Shown piece after piece: positions 37,194 through 46,680 of a DNA stretch of 64,000 nt (the first letter of the stretch is position 1; each line of letters begins with the position of its first letter). Where the stretch lies: contig NZ_MPVN01000004.1 in the NCBI RefSeq assembly GCF_001955535.1, forward strand, positions 1-64,000, read 5' to 3'. Made by a program: the position numbers and the translations under genes. This DNA comes from Paenibacillus sp. FSL H7-0326 (lineage in GTDB: Bacteria > Bacillota > Bacilli > Paenibacillales > Paenibacillaceae). A model generated the notes under the pieces. The model was not told the DNA's origin. It worked only from the letters and a program-made list of their open reading frames with translations, and ran no database searches.

Positions 37194-38159
37194 ATGAAGC
37201 AGTACATTATCCGGAGGCTGCTGCAGATGATTCCGACGATGATCGGAATCACCATTATCTTGTTTGCCATAACAGCATTGGTGCCTGGAGATTTCATTAC
37301 CTCACAGCAAAACCCGCAGATGACAGAAGAAAGAGCGGCTCAGCTTCGTGCAATATATGGTCTGGATAAACCCCTAGTAGAGCGGTATTTTACTTGGGTA
37401 GGCAATATGCTTACCGGGAACATGGGTGAGTCACTTCAGCATAAGCGGGCGGTAACAGATGTTATTGGAGATTATGTGTGGAATTCTTTCGTGCTAGCCT
37501 TTTTCAGTATGATCTTCAGCTGGATTATTGCCGTATTTACAGGCGTATTCTCTGCTAAATTTCAATATTCTTTCTTTGATAAAGTGGTAACTTTACTTGT
37601 GTTCCTATGTATGTCGCTTCCTTCCTTTTTCATTGGACTCGTATTAATTAAGTTTCTTGCTGTTGACCTGGGATGGTTCCCAGTGGGGGGAATGAGTTCA
37701 GCAGGGGCGTCAAATATGTCAATTTGGACATATTTTTTAGATGTTGTAAATCATAGCTTCCTTCCAATACTCGTACTGACCATGCTAAGTACAGGAACTC
37801 TGACTCGTTATTTCAGAACAAGCATGCTGGAGGTTATTCGGCAGGATTACGTTCGAACGGCCCGTGCTAAAGGGTTGAAAGAGAGAACCGTTATCTTCAA
37901 GCATGCGCTTCGTAATGCCATGCTTCCTGCTATTACGCTGATGGGATTTGAACTTCCCGGATTATTTGGAGGAGCCATTATCCTTGAGAAAATATTCGTA
38001 TGGCCTGGTGTTGGACAAGTGTATATGGAGTCAATCAATATGCGGGATTATCCATTTATGCTTGGTTTCACCGTCTTCATCTCGGCACTAACCTTAATAG
38101 GTACGCTGCTGTCGGATGTACTATATGGAACCGCAGATCCTAGAATAAGGTTAAAGTAG
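37194..38159 (+). CDS. oppB: Oligopeptide ABC transporter permease OppB
   Basis: 321 aa, about six TM helices. MKQYIIRRLLQMIPTMIGIT start and ARAKGLKERTVIFKHALRNA (the EAA loop that contacts the ATPase) are typical of the OppB/DppB type. CGGGAGG precedes ATG. 12 bp before oppC; follows the oppA-oppB hairpin. Confidence 0.95.
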   Translation: MKQYIIRRLLQMIPTMIGITIILFAITALVPGDFITSQQNPQMTEERAAQLRAIYGLDKPLVERYFTWVGNMLTGNMGESLQHKRAVTDVIGDYVWNSFVLAFFSMIFSWIIAVFTGVFSAKFQYSFFDKVVTLLVFLCMSLPSFFIGLVLIKFLAVDLGWFPVGGMSSAGASNMSIWTYFLDVVNHSFLPILVLTMLSTGTLTRYFRTSMLEVIRQDYVRTARAKGLKERTVIFKHALRNAMLPAITLMGFELPGLFGGAIILEKIFVWPGVGQVYMESINMRDYPFMLGFTVFISALTLIGTLLSDVLYGTADPRIRLK

Positions 38160-38171
38160 GAGGAGATTACA

Positions 38172-39095
38172 TTGGCGATTGAGGCTGCACCCCTTAAGTC
38201 GAATACTCAAGTTCCAGTTAAGCGGCCAGATTCTCCGTGGCGTATATCATTACGTCGATTTACTCGCAATCGGCTCGCGGTAATGGGACTTTTAATTTTA
38301 GTCTTTATGGTTTTGTTCTGTGTGTTTGGTCCGATGATGTCCCCGTATAGCTTGTCAGACTATTCTGTAGCGAACAAGAATCAGCCGCCGAATACACAGC
38401 ACTGGCTGGGTACGGATAAGCTCGGCCGCGATATTTTGCTTCGAATTATGCTGTCTGGAAGAATATCTCTTTTAGTTGGATTTGTAGCTACTTTTGTTGC
38501 TGTTGTGCTTGGATCTGTACTCGGTGCCTTGGCAGGATTTTATAGAAGATTTGTAGATACGATCATCATGCGTGTTGCTGAAATCTTCATGGCAATTCCG
38601 TCGCTACCGTTGTTGATCATCATGGGCGCGATTTTGTCTGATTTGAAGGTCCATCCGGATTATCGAGTTTACTTCCTAATCCTGATTATGGGTGTCATGG
38701 GATGGACAACTTTATCAAGAATGGTACGCGGCCAGATTCTTTCTCTCCGCGAGCAGGAGTTTATGCAGGCGACAGAAGCGCTTGGACTTCGGGATAGTCG
38801 CAAGATCTTCAGACACCTCATTCCGAATACAGTACCGATCATTATCGTTACTTCTACACTGCTTGTGGCGAGCATGATCTTGAGTGAATCAGCACTCAGT
38901 TATCTGGGTCTCGGCGTAGTGCCGCCAACTCCATCTTGGGGCAATATGATATCCGATGCCAATAGTCTGATTGAATTCCGTAAGAGACCTTGGGTATGGA
39001 TTCCACCAGGGGTTTGTATTCTGGTAACAGTAATAGGCATTAACTTAATCGGTGACGGGCTTCGTGATGCGCTCGATCCTAAAATGAAAAAGTAG
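38172..39095 (+). CDS. oppC: Oligopeptide ABC transporter permease OppC
   Basis: 307 aa, about six TM helices. N-terminal cytoplasmic segment with SPWRISLRRFTRNRLAVMGL, the HWLGTDKLGRDILLRIMLSG motif, and an EAA loop (ATEALGLRDSRKIFRHLIPN). Start TTG at 38172 is supported by AGGAGGAG 8-9 nt upstream. Pairs with OppB. Confidence 0.95.
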   Translation: MAIEAAPLKSNTQVPVKRPDSPWRISLRRFTRNRLAVMGLLILVFMVLFCVFGPMMSPYSLSDYSVANKNQPPNTQHWLGTDKLGRDILLRIMLSGRISLLVGFVATFVAVVLGSVLGALAGFYRRFVDTIIMRVAEIFMAIPSLPLLIIMGAILSDLKVHPDYRVYFLILIMGVMGWTTLSRMVRGQILSLREQEFMQATEALGLRDSRKIFRHLIPNTVPIIIVTSTLLVASMILSESALSYLGLGVVPPTPSWGNMISDANSLIEFRKRPWVWIPPGVCILVTVIGINLIGDGLRDALDPKMKK

Positions 39096-39107
39096 GGAGA
39101 TGCGAAC

Positions 39108-40085
39108 ATGGCAAAAGAACTTGTAGAATTTCGCAACTTAAAAACGCATTTTCATACATCCGCCGGGATCGTCAAAGCCGTAGATGACGTCAGCTTTACT
39201 ATACGAGAAGGCGAGACCGTATGCGTCGTTGGGGAATCTGGCTGCGGCAAGAGTGTTACTGCAATGTCACTCATGCGCTTGCTCGATACTCCTTCTGCCG
39301 GAGGAGAAATCTTGTTCGAAGGCAGAGATCTATTGAAACTGAGCAATAATGAAATGCGCAAGCTTCGAGGCAACGAGATATCGATTATATTCCAGGAGCC
39401 GATGTCTTCCTTAAACCCGGTTCTCACGATCGGGGAGCAGATTAGTGAACCGCTCATGCTGCACCAGCTGCTCGATAAGAAGGAAGCACGCAAGAGAGCC
39501 ATTGAGCTGATTAGTCTGGTGGGTATTCCGCGTCCTGAGGTAATTGTAGACTCCTATCCTCATGAACTGAGTGGAGGTATGCGTCAGCGGATTATGATTG
39601 CGATTGCCCTCAGCTGTAATCCTAAGCTGCTGATTGCCGATGAGCCGACCACAGCGCTTGATGTTACGATCCAAGCTCAGATTCTCGATCTGATGCGGGA
39701 TATTAAAGAGAAGTTCAACACTTCGATCATGCTCATTACCCATGATCTTGGTGTTGTAGCCGAAATGGCAGATTACGTTGTCGTTATGTATGCTGGAAAA
39801 GTCATCGAGGAAGCTTCCGTATATGAGCTGTTCAGAGAACCGAAGCACCCTTATACCAAGGGATTACTTAAAGCAAAGCCAATTATTAACCAAAGACAAG
39901 AGCGTCTCTACTCTATACCAGGCCAGGTACCTAACCCTGTGGACTTGGAGAATAACTGTCATTTCCATGATCGCTGCGAGTTCTGCATGAGCATTTGCCG
40001 TGAGAAGGAGCCGCCGCTTCGAAAGAATGAGCAAGGACATAAAGTGGCTTGCTGGCTGTACGAGGAGGAGGCGAAGGTACGATGA
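39108..40085 (+). CDS. oppD: Oligopeptide ABC transporter ATPase OppD
   Basis: 325 aa. Walker A GESGCGKS, Q-loop FQEPMSSLNP, signature LSGGMRQR, Walker B LLIADEPTTALD, H-loop ITHD. The C-terminal oligopeptide-type extension holds CHFHDRCEFCMSICREKEPP; its four cysteines are often an Fe-S or zinc site in this subfamily. GGGAG precedes ATG. Overlaps oppF by 4 bp (ATGA). Confidence 0.96.
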   Translation: MAKELVEFRNLKTHFHTSAGIVKAVDDVSFTIREGETVCVVGESGCGKSVTAMSLMRLLDTPSAGGEILFEGRDLLKLSNNEMRKLRGNEISIIFQEPMSSLNPVLTIGEQISEPLMLHQLLDKKEARKRAIELISLVGIPRPEVIVDSYPHELSGGMRQRIMIAIALSCNPKLLIADEPTTALDVTIQAQILDLMRDIKEKFNTSIMLITHDLGVVAEMADYVVVMYAGKVIEEASVYELFREPKHPYTKGLLKAKPIINQRQERLYSIPGQVPNPVDLENNCHFHDRCEFCMSICREKEPPLRKNEQGHKVACWLYEEEAKVR

Positions 40086-41095
40086 CAGAAGTAACTAGTG
40101 CGACAGTAACTGAAGTAAGACCAAGTAAATTAGCAGAACCGCTTATGGAGGTCAAAAACCTCAAGAAGTACTTCCCGATCACAGGCGGTGTATTTCAGCG
40201 CCAGGTTGGGAATGTAAGAGCGGTAGATGATGTATCATTTACGATCTATAAAGGCGAATCCTTTGGACTGGTCGGCGAGTCTGGCTGCGGCAAGAGTACG
40301 ATTGGCAGAACCATTCTTCGTCTACTGGAGAAAACAGAGGGAAGTGTTCTTTTCAAAGGCCAGGATATCCATAAGCTGTCTAAACAGCAGCTGAGAAGCA
40401 TCCGTCCACAGATGCAGATTGTATTTCAAGATCCCTTCAGCTCCCTGAATCCACGAATTAAGGTTGGAGAAGCAATTGGTGAGGCACTGCTGGATCATAA
40501 GCTTATTCCCAAAAAAGAGCTTCGGGAGCGTGTAGAAGAAATTCTTCGGATCTGTGGTCTGTCGAGCTACCATTATAATCGTTTCCCGCATGAGTTCTCA
40601 GGCGGTCAGCGTCAGCGTATCGGGATTGCGCGCGCGCTCATCCTTAACCCTGATTTTATTGTGGCGGACGAGCCTGTATCTGCTCTGGATGTATCCATCC
40701 AGGCTCAGATTATTAACTTGCTGAGTGATCTGCAGGCAGAGAAACAGCTCACTTATTTGTTCATATCCCATGATCTTAGTGTTGTCGAGCATTTGTGCAA
40801 CCGAATCGGAGTCATGTATCTGGGCTCGATGGTAGAGATGGCTAGTAAGGATGATCTATTCCAGAATCCACTTCATCCTTATACCAAAGCACTGCTGTCT
40901 GCTGTGCCGATTCCAGATCCGACAATCAAACGGGAGAGAATTGTGCTGAAAGGCGATATTCCAAGCCCGGCGAATCCGCCTTCGGGCTGTAAGTTCCATA
41001 CACGCTGCCCGCTCGCTTCGGATATTTGCAAGCAGGAAATTCCAGAATATCGCAACATGGGCAATGATCACTATGTTGCATGTCATTTTGCATAA
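40082..41095 (+). CDS. oppF: Oligopeptide ABC transporter ATPase OppF
   Basis: 337 aa from the ATG at 40082, which overlaps the oppD stop and has GAGGAGGAGG upstream; a longer in-frame reading (40049) lies inside oppD and lacks that support. Walker A GESGCGKST, FQDPFSSLNP, signature FSGGQRQR, Walker B IVADEPVSALD, H-loop ISHD, and the C-terminal cysteine cluster CKFHTRCPLASDICKQEIPE. Completes the transporter. Confidence 0.96.
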   Translation: MTEVTSATVTEVRPSKLAEPLMEVKNLKKYFPITGGVFQRQVGNVRAVDDVSFTIYKGESFGLVGESGCGKSTIGRTILRLLEKTEGSVLFKGQDIHKLSKQQLRSIRPQMQIVFQDPFSSLNPRIKVGEAIGEALLDHKLIPKKELRERVEEILRICGLSSYHYNRFPHEFSGGQRQRIGIARALILNPDFIVADEPVSALDVSIQAQIINLLSDLQAEKQLTYLFISHDLSVVEHLCNRIGVMYLGSMVEMASKDDLFQNPLHPYTKALLSAVPIPDPTIKRERIVLKGDIPSPANPPSGCKFHTRCPLASDICKQEIPEYRNMGNDHYVACHFA

Positions 41096-41162
41096 ATAAC
41101 GTTACAAGCTTGGGTTTGGGGTCCTGCTTGCGAACGGACAATATTATCAGTTGAATTGTTAA

Positions 41163-41214
41163 GGAGCATCATTTCCATATCCGATAGGGTAGAGGAGATG
41201 ATGCTCTTTTTTTT
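41163..41214 (+). terminator. Terminator of the opp operon
   Basis: GAGCATCAT (41164-41172) pairs with ATGATGCTC (41198-41206), then T8. Confidence 0.85.
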
Positions 41215-41478
41215 ATTGGATTATATGGAAGCAGGGCCAAGGGAGGACCAATGAATCAAGATGCATAGTTCCATAAAAAGCAGGTGTTTTTGAAGCAGTA
41301 AAAAATTGGAATGAAAAAAAGAGAAAAAATTTTAAAAAAGTGCAGACAAAATTGTCATTTCATACGTCTATATATATAGAAGTGTTTAATAAAAACTATA
41401 ACGAGAGTCAAATACATAGAAGAAAACAACATCAACATATGAAATGCGGCGTATTCAGGAGAATGGGGGACAAGCTAT
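41215..41478. other. Spacer before the carboxypeptidase gene
   Basis: Purine- then AT-rich; no ORF, promoter or structured RNA that I can support. Confidence 0.4.
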
Positions 41479-42411
41479 ATGAAAAAGTGGATTTTGCGAA
41501 GCAGTGCTATAGTCGTTATTCTTGCGCTGTTTGTGATTATCATCAGACCGGGAATATTAGTCGGGAAGCCCGCCATTCAATCGAATGCTGCATTGTTGAT
41601 GGACGCAAATACAGGAGAAGTCATTATGAACATCAATGGTGATGTTCCGTTGCCAACAGGGAGTATTACCAAATTGATGACCCAGCTGATCATCATGGAT
41701 GAGATCTCAGCAGGACATATTTCCTGGAATGATCAAGTTGAAATCAGCCAGAATGCTAACGATGTCGAAGGACAGCAGGTGGCGCTTAGCCCAGGAGATC
41801 AGTTTACAGTAAGAGAGCTGCTTGAAGTTGTATCGGTATATTCGGCGAATGATGCGATGGTTGCTCTCGCTGAGCATGCTTTGGGATCTGAGGATGTATT
41901 CATTGATCGAATGAATGACAAAGCCAAGGAATTAGGGCTCTCGGTCCATACGATATATCATAATGTGACAGGAAATACTTCCTCGGCAGGTGGCCCTACA
42001 GACAATTATATGACTGCGAGTGATATTGCGTTATTATCAGCCCATCTCATTCGGGAGCATCCGGAAATTCTGAAGATGGCAAGTCGTCCGCAAGTGGAAT
42101 TAAAGGGTAAAGGCCTCTACATGAGTAATACCAACTGGATGCTGGAAGAGATCAGTGGACCTTACTCCTATGAAGGGGTAGACGGACTCAGAACAGGATA
42201 TACAGAGGAAGCCGGATACAGTTATGCAGGGACTGCCGAGCAGAACGGCAAGAGGCTCGTTGCGGTCGTGCTTGGAGCCGAGTCACAGGAACAACGATTT
42301 AACGAAGCTAGAGATTTGCTAAACTACGGATATTCACACGGATACACGGCGGGAGGTTGGCATAAGCAGTGGGCATTGGCACTGCGGCAGGCCGTCGACC
42401 GAACCATATAA
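41479..42411 (+). CDS. S11 D-alanyl-D-alanine carboxypeptidase-like protein
   Basis: 310 aa. N-terminal signal/TM (7-27), then a low-molecular-weight PBP domain: SxxK at S62-I-T-K65, SxN at S122-A-N124 and, in the place of KTG, R238-T239-G240 (GLRTGYTEEAG). The enzyme trims the terminal D-Ala of peptidoglycan stems. The Lys-to-Arg change in the third motif is unusual and might alter activity. No C-terminal PBP5 amphipathic anchor: the protein ends soon after the catalytic domain, so the N-terminal helix may anchor it. GGGG-type SD (AGAATGGGGG) precedes ATG. Confidence 0.88.
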   Translation: MKKWILRSSAIVVILALFVIIIRPGILVGKPAIQSNAALLMDANTGEVIMNINGDVPLPTGSITKLMTQLIIMDEISAGHISWNDQVEISQNANDVEGQQVALSPGDQFTVRELLEVVSVYSANDAMVALAEHALGSEDVFIDRMNDKAKELGLSVHTIYHNVTGNTSSAGGPTDNYMTASDIALLSAHLIREHPEILKMASRPQVELKGKGLYMSNTNWMLEEISGPYSYEGVDGLRTGYTEEAGYSYAGTAEQNGKRLVAVVLGAESQEQRFNEARDLLNYGYSHGYTAGGWHKQWALALRQAVDRTI

Positions 42412-42474
42412 CATTGAGTTAGCCAAAACTAAGGACAGACGGATAGCCGCTACAATAGAAAGGCATGATTAGTG

Positions 42475-42514
42475 AAGAGCAGGGAGACAACAGATACCTT
42501 GTTCTTTTTTATTT
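42475..42514 (+). terminator. Terminator after the carboxypeptidase gene
   Basis: AAGAGCAGGG pairs with CCTTGTTCTT (two G-U pairs), then T6. Confidence 0.7.
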
Positions 42515-42699
42515 TTCAAAGCGAGCTGAGGGTGTTCAATTTACAATATATATCATATTAGAAATATAAATGCCTAAAATATATGTTTATAGTTACATAA
42601 TTTTTTCTTTACTTTTGAATTTATAGGCGTATGATAATAATTGACTCTTGGGTTAATTATAGATCTTGAGTTGGAATCCTAGGTCTCGGAGGGATATGA

Positions 42700-44292
42700 A
42701 TGAAAAAGCAATTACAATGGCCGCTCATTATTTTTGCGGTCGGTGTGTTCATGGCTGCCTTGGATAATGGCATTATTACTTCCTCTTTAACAACATTGAA
42801 CGCTTCATTCGGGGTATCACCGAACTGGGGAGCATGGACAATCACTTTATACACACTGGGCCTCGCCATAAGTGTACCGATTGCAGGCAAGCTGTCGGAC
42901 CGATATGGGCGGAAGAAGCTGTTTATGATCGAAGTGGCTTTATTCGGGCTTGGATCATTGCTCGTGGCATTAAGCCCAAACTTTGTAATGTTCTTGGGCG
43001 CAAGGCTAATTCAGGCCCTAGGGGGCGGCGGAATATTCATTATTGCAAGCTCTTATGTGCTCAGTACCTACCCTAAAGAGAAACAGGGTGGAGCACTAGG
43101 GATGCTGGGTGCGATGAATGGAGTAGCTGCCGTACTGGGACCCAATGTCGGTTCTCTGCTGCTTCAGCTCACGGGCAACTGGCATTGGCTGTTTCTCATT
43201 AATGTGCCCATTGCGATACTGCTACTACTTCTGGGCTACAAATTCATTAGCGAGGAGCAGGAGCTAAGTACTGCGAAGATGGACTGGATCGGTGTCAGTC
43301 TGCTCTCCTTAGGGGTACTGGGAGTCATGTTCAGCTTCACGAACCTTGAAGGAGTCAGCCTATTGACCAGCATGGGCGAACCTGGATTTTATGGATACTT
43401 TGCTGGCGGGCTGATCATGCTGATTCTGTTTTATTATTGGGAAAAAAGAATGGAGCTTCAAGGAGCTAGTCCGGTCATTTCCACCCAAATGCTTCGAGTA
43501 CCGTCTTTTTTGTGGACGCTGCTCATTGCCTTTTTCTCGGGCGCGATCCTGGCATCGGTCATTTTCATTCCCGGATTCGTGGAACAGTATCTTGGTGTAT
43601 CCAGCACGGCTTCCGGGTATTGGTTCACTCCGCTTGCCCTTGCTGCTGGTGTAGGTTCGGCGCTTGGCGGGATGTACGTAGATCGCAAAGGTCCGATCTG
43701 GACACTTACGGTAGCTGGTTTAATAAGTGCGTTTGGCTTCCTTCTATTTGCGTTATGGGTCGACAGCTTATGGGAAATGGTCATTTCAAGCTTGTTTGTC
43801 GGGCTTGGATTTAGCGTAATGCTGGGAGCACCCGTCAATGTTCTTATTACGGAGGATGCGAAGGAGTCAGAACGAGGCATTGCGCTGGCAACCAGTTCGT
43901 TATTCAGGCAGATGGCGATGGCTATTGCGCCAACGGTCTTTGCCGGTTTTCTCGCACGTTCCTTCTCAAGCTTTGGTGCCAACATAGAGGCGAGTTTCGC
44001 AGAGGAGGGGATTCAAGCCGATCCTTCCGTACTGCAGCAATATATGGGGGAAACACAGATGGCCTCAACGGATGTGAACTCTATTCGTGAAGCTTTCGCT
44101 TCCATCCCGGATACCTCCATTTCGGATGCATTAACACAGGCACTGGATTTGACGGTGAACCAAGGATACAGCAGTTTATTCTGGTCTGCTCTGATCTTCA
44201 GTATCCTTACGGCAGCGGCATCACTAGTGACGGGAAAGATTCGCAGCAAGAAGAGGAATCAAAGGGAAGAGAATAGACAGGTATCACATTAA
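42700..44292 (+). CDS. DHA2-type MFS transporter (drug:H+ antiporter, 14 TM)
   Basis: 530 aa, about 14 hydrophobic segments. MFS motif A GKLSDRYGRKKLF between TM2 and TM3, the antiporter motif C-like GAMNGVAAVLGPNVGSLL, and FMAALDNGIITSSL (motif D1-like) near the N terminus. Fits the DHA2 multidrug exporter family; actual substrate unknown. Soluble segment at about 440-480 before the last TM. AGGTCTCGGAGGG precedes ATG. No regulator adjoins. Confidence 0.9.
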   Translation: MKKQLQWPLIIFAVGVFMAALDNGIITSSLTTLNASFGVSPNWGAWTITLYTLGLAISVPIAGKLSDRYGRKKLFMIEVALFGLGSLLVALSPNFVMFLGARLIQALGGGGIFIIASSYVLSTYPKEKQGGALGMLGAMNGVAAVLGPNVGSLLLQLTGNWHWLFLINVPIAILLLLLGYKFISEEQELSTAKMDWIGVSLLSLGVLGVMFSFTNLEGVSLLTSMGEPGFYGYFAGGLIMLILFYYWEKRMELQGASPVISTQMLRVPSFLWTLLIAFFSGAILASVIFIPGFVEQYLGVSSTASGYWFTPLALAAGVGSALGGMYVDRKGPIWTLTVAGLISAFGFLLFALWVDSLWEMVISSLFVGLGFSVMLGAPVNVLITEDAKESERGIALATSSLFRQMAMAIAPTVFAGFLARSFSSFGANIEASFAEEGIQADPSVLQQYMGETQMASTDVNSIREAFASIPDTSISDALTQALDLTVNQGYSSLFWSALIFSILTAAASLVTGKIRSKKRNQREENRQVSH

Positions 44293-44315
44293 TATCAATC
44301 ATTGAAATTGTAAGA

Positions 44316-44350
44316 AAAGAAGCTCTTTCTGCGGAAAGAGCTTCTTCTTC
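44316..44350 (+). terminator. Terminator after the MFS gene
   Basis: AGAAGCTCTTTC pairs with GAAAGAGCTTCT, then TCTTC. Confidence 0.75.
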
Positions 44351-44551
44351 GTTTAAATATGACAATTTGCAGCATCCCTAACTTCTGATTATTATGGTAA
44401 TATAGCAAAATGTACAAGTTGCAGGATGAAAAATAATAGGCCATCATAATAGAGGGATACATTCTAGGGCAGAATGTGCCGAAAATAATACTGTTATGAC
44501 GTTGCTTTCACATAAGACGAATCTACAAATCTAATAGAGAAGGAATGAACT

Positions 44552-45649
44552 ATGAGATCTAGAAGCAGAAACAGGCATCGTAGAAAAAGGAGAGGAAGAG
44601 GCTTACTCATCACCCTCCTGACTCTTGTCGTTGTAGTCGCGGTCGCTTATCCGTTCCGTCAACAGATTGCTATAGCCGCATTTGATCTATTCTTGTCAGG
44701 CACGGTCGAGAACCAGCTTGAAAAATCATATAAACCATCCGGGAGTGCCAGCGCAGAGCCCGTTGTATATCAGGATGAGCCCTTCTCTGTACTGCTGTTA
44801 GGTACGGATGCAAGACCGTATGAGAAGACCCGCGGTCGTTCAGACACCGTCATTTACGCTGTAGTTCGCCCTCAGGAATCCCGGGTACTGCTCGTCTCTA
44901 TTCCACGTGACACTTATGTGGAGATTGTAGGACATGATGCAGATGAGGACGGCATGAATGATTACGATAAGCTTACCCATGCTTTTGCCTTTGGCGAAGA
45001 GGAGATGGCGATCAACACGGTTGAGAAATTCCTGGGCTATGAGGTAAACAATTACGCAACGGTCAACTTTATGGCCATTCAGCAGGTTGTAGATGCTATC
45101 GGCGGGGTAGAGCTTCCGATTACCGAAGATATCGTTAATAAAAATCCGAATCATGTGCAATTTACTATCGAAGGTGGTAAACCAATCTATAGTGGGGAAG
45201 AGGCATTATACTATATCCGTTACCGCGAAGACAGTGATTTTAAGCGTGCAGAAAGACAGCAGATCTTCTTGAACGCTGTAGCAAACCGTATGCTGAATGT
45301 GAAACAGATTTCCCAAATTCCAGAGCTGTTTGATATTATGGGAGAGAATTTCCAGACGGATCTGCATCCGACATCTATTATTAACCTTGCCAAGCAGGTT
45401 CTTACACAAGGCAACCCGGAAATTTTAAGTTTCACGATGATGGGTGAAGGGGTAAGAAAGGATGACGGTATATTTTATACCGAAGTCGACGAGAAATATT
45501 ATGAGTATTCAAAAGAAATGATCGCGAACTGGCTCGATCCGAATACAACGGAAGAAACACTGCTCAAGCCGGAGGATTTTAATAAAGAAGACGAAACCGA
45601 GAGCGATGTTACAGAGAGCAGCGAAACCATACCTTCTCAATCTCAATAA
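44552..45649 (+). CDS. LCP-family (LytR-CpsA-Psr) cell-wall glycopolymer ligase
   Basis: 365 aa. Basic N terminus (RSRNRHRRKRRGRG), one TM helix (19-40), then the LCP domain: LLGTDARPYEKTRGRSDTVI with the conserved Asp/Arg residues, VSIPRDTYV, KLTHAFAFG, and LYYIRYREDSDFKRAERQQ. LCP enzymes attach teichoic acids or other glycopolymers to peptidoglycan (B. subtilis TagTUV). Acidic Glu/Ser-rich C-terminal tail. AGAAGGAATGAACT gives the SD for ATG. Confidence 0.93.
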   Translation: MRSRSRNRHRRKRRGRGLLITLLTLVVVVAVAYPFRQQIAIAAFDLFLSGTVENQLEKSYKPSGSASAEPVVYQDEPFSVLLLGTDARPYEKTRGRSDTVIYAVVRPQESRVLLVSIPRDTYVEIVGHDADEDGMNDYDKLTHAFAFGEEEMAINTVEKFLGYEVNNYATVNFMAIQQVVDAIGGVELPITEDIVNKNPNHVQFTIEGGKPIYSGEEALYYIRYREDSDFKRAERQQIFLNAVANRMLNVKQISQIPELFDIMGENFQTDLHPTSIINLAKQVLTQGNPEILSFTMMGEGVRKDDGIFYTEVDEKYYEYSKEMIANWLDPNTTEETLLKPEDFNKEDETESDVTESSETIPSQSQ

Positions 45650-45663
45650 CATAGACGTACGAC

Positions 45664-45706
45664 AATCAGCACTGACGACATTCTTTTGGTCGGGTGCTGA
45701 TTTTGT
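45664..45706 (+). terminator. Terminator after the LCP gene
   Basis: AATCAGCAC (45664-45672) pairs with GTGCTGATT (45694-45702), then TTTTG-type tail. Confidence 0.75.
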
Positions 45707-45807
45707 TGTCTTATATGAATATAATGGAATAAGAAGTTATTTTTCGCAAAATCCCATACTAATGGGTTGTTCTTATAATTGTGTGTAAAGAGGAGGAATA
45801 ACTCGAT

Positions 45808-46242
45808 ATGAATATTGCTTTTTTCTTGCTTCCGAAACAAGAGGTGGCCACGGTAACCTCGGATGCAACGCTCAGACAGACACTTGAACGGATGGAATAT
45901 CACAGATTTACAGCGGTACCGATTCTCAGCAAGGACGGTAAGTACGAAGGTACGGTGACAGAGGGAGACCTGCTGTGGCATATGAAGAATTCCAGAGGAG
46001 AGATTACATTTGAAAACGCTTCAAAATATGTGCTGAAGGATGTACCCCTGCGCTTACATATCAAGCCTGTATCGATTGATGCCAACATGGAAGACTTGAT
46101 CAAGCTGGCGAAGGTTCAGAATTTTGTTCCTGTCGTGGATGATATGCAGCGGTTCATCGGGATCGTAAGACGGAGCCAGATTATTGAGTATTGTGAAGAT
46201 GTCATGTCTAGAGGTTCTGTGAAATCTGATGCAAATTTATAA
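45808..46242 (+). CDS. CBS-domain pair protein
   Basis: 144 aa, two CBS motifs: residues 10-60 (TLRQTLERMEYHRFTAVPIL ... GTVTEGDLLWHM) and 85-140 (NMEDLIKLAKVQNFVPVVDD ... FIGIVRRSQIIEYC). Stand-alone CBS pairs bind adenine nucleotides or cyclic di-AMP; the ligand here is unknown. The gdpP cyclic-di-AMP phosphodiesterase gene is 1.4 kb downstream, which is suggestive only. AGAGGAGGAATAACTCG precedes ATG. Confidence 0.88.
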   Translation: MNIAFFLLPKQEVATVTSDATLRQTLERMEYHRFTAVPILSKDGKYEGTVTEGDLLWHMKNSRGEITFENASKYVLKDVPLRLHIKPVSIDANMEDLIKLAKVQNFVPVVDDMQRFIGIVRRSQIIEYCEDVMSRGSVKSDANL

Positions 46243-46366
46243 CTAGCAGGCATATTCATTAGAGATTGACTGCATCCTATAAGCTGTAGGGCCGCGGGTC
46301 GCCTTTTTATGGGTATTCCCTTATGCTATAATGGAGAATAAAGCATTTTACGGGAGTGTGACGAGC

Positions 46367-46675
46367 ATGAGCATGCCAAAAGAACTAGATGTCGCGAAGC
46401 GCGCAAAAGTGATTGAATGGCTCAAAACCGAAGTGCTGGATCAAGTGTCACGATTGTTCAAGGCTCTATGGGAAGGAAGCAACGCTCGAATCAGTGACAG
46501 CCTTGCGAGTCTCATCATGAGTAGTTATATTCTGGGACGGAGGCTCGGCATATCGTTTAGAGATATGGATGACCTGCTCGTTGAGAAGCTCAAGAAGCAC
46601 AAGAAGGAAGGTCACCAGCTTGAGGACTGGTACCAGGACATTTCCGCTCTCGAAGACCATATGCGTAAGAGGTGA
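46367..46675 (+). CDS. MazG-like family protein
   Basis: 102 aa from the ATG at 46367. Helical protein (ARISDSLASLIMSSYILGRR, MDDLLVEKLKKHKKEGHQLE) of the short MazG-like group. The catalytic EExxE metal sites of true MazG pyrophosphatases are not clear, so activity is doubtful. An ATG at 46331 would lie within a TATAAT -10-like element, so the later ATG, 10 nt after GGGAG, is preferred. Followed at once by the DUF2232 gene. Confidence 0.65.
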   Translation: MSMPKELDVAKRAKVIEWLKTEVLDQVSRLFKALWEGSNARISDSLASLIMSSYILGRRLGISFRDMDDLLVEKLKKHKKEGHQLEDWYQDISALEDHMRKR

Positions 46676-46680
46676 ACATT

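Noticed and set aside
41344-41375. ECF sigma factor promoter (CGTC -10-like) before the carboxypeptidase gene
   Set aside because: No matching AAC-type -35 at the right distance.
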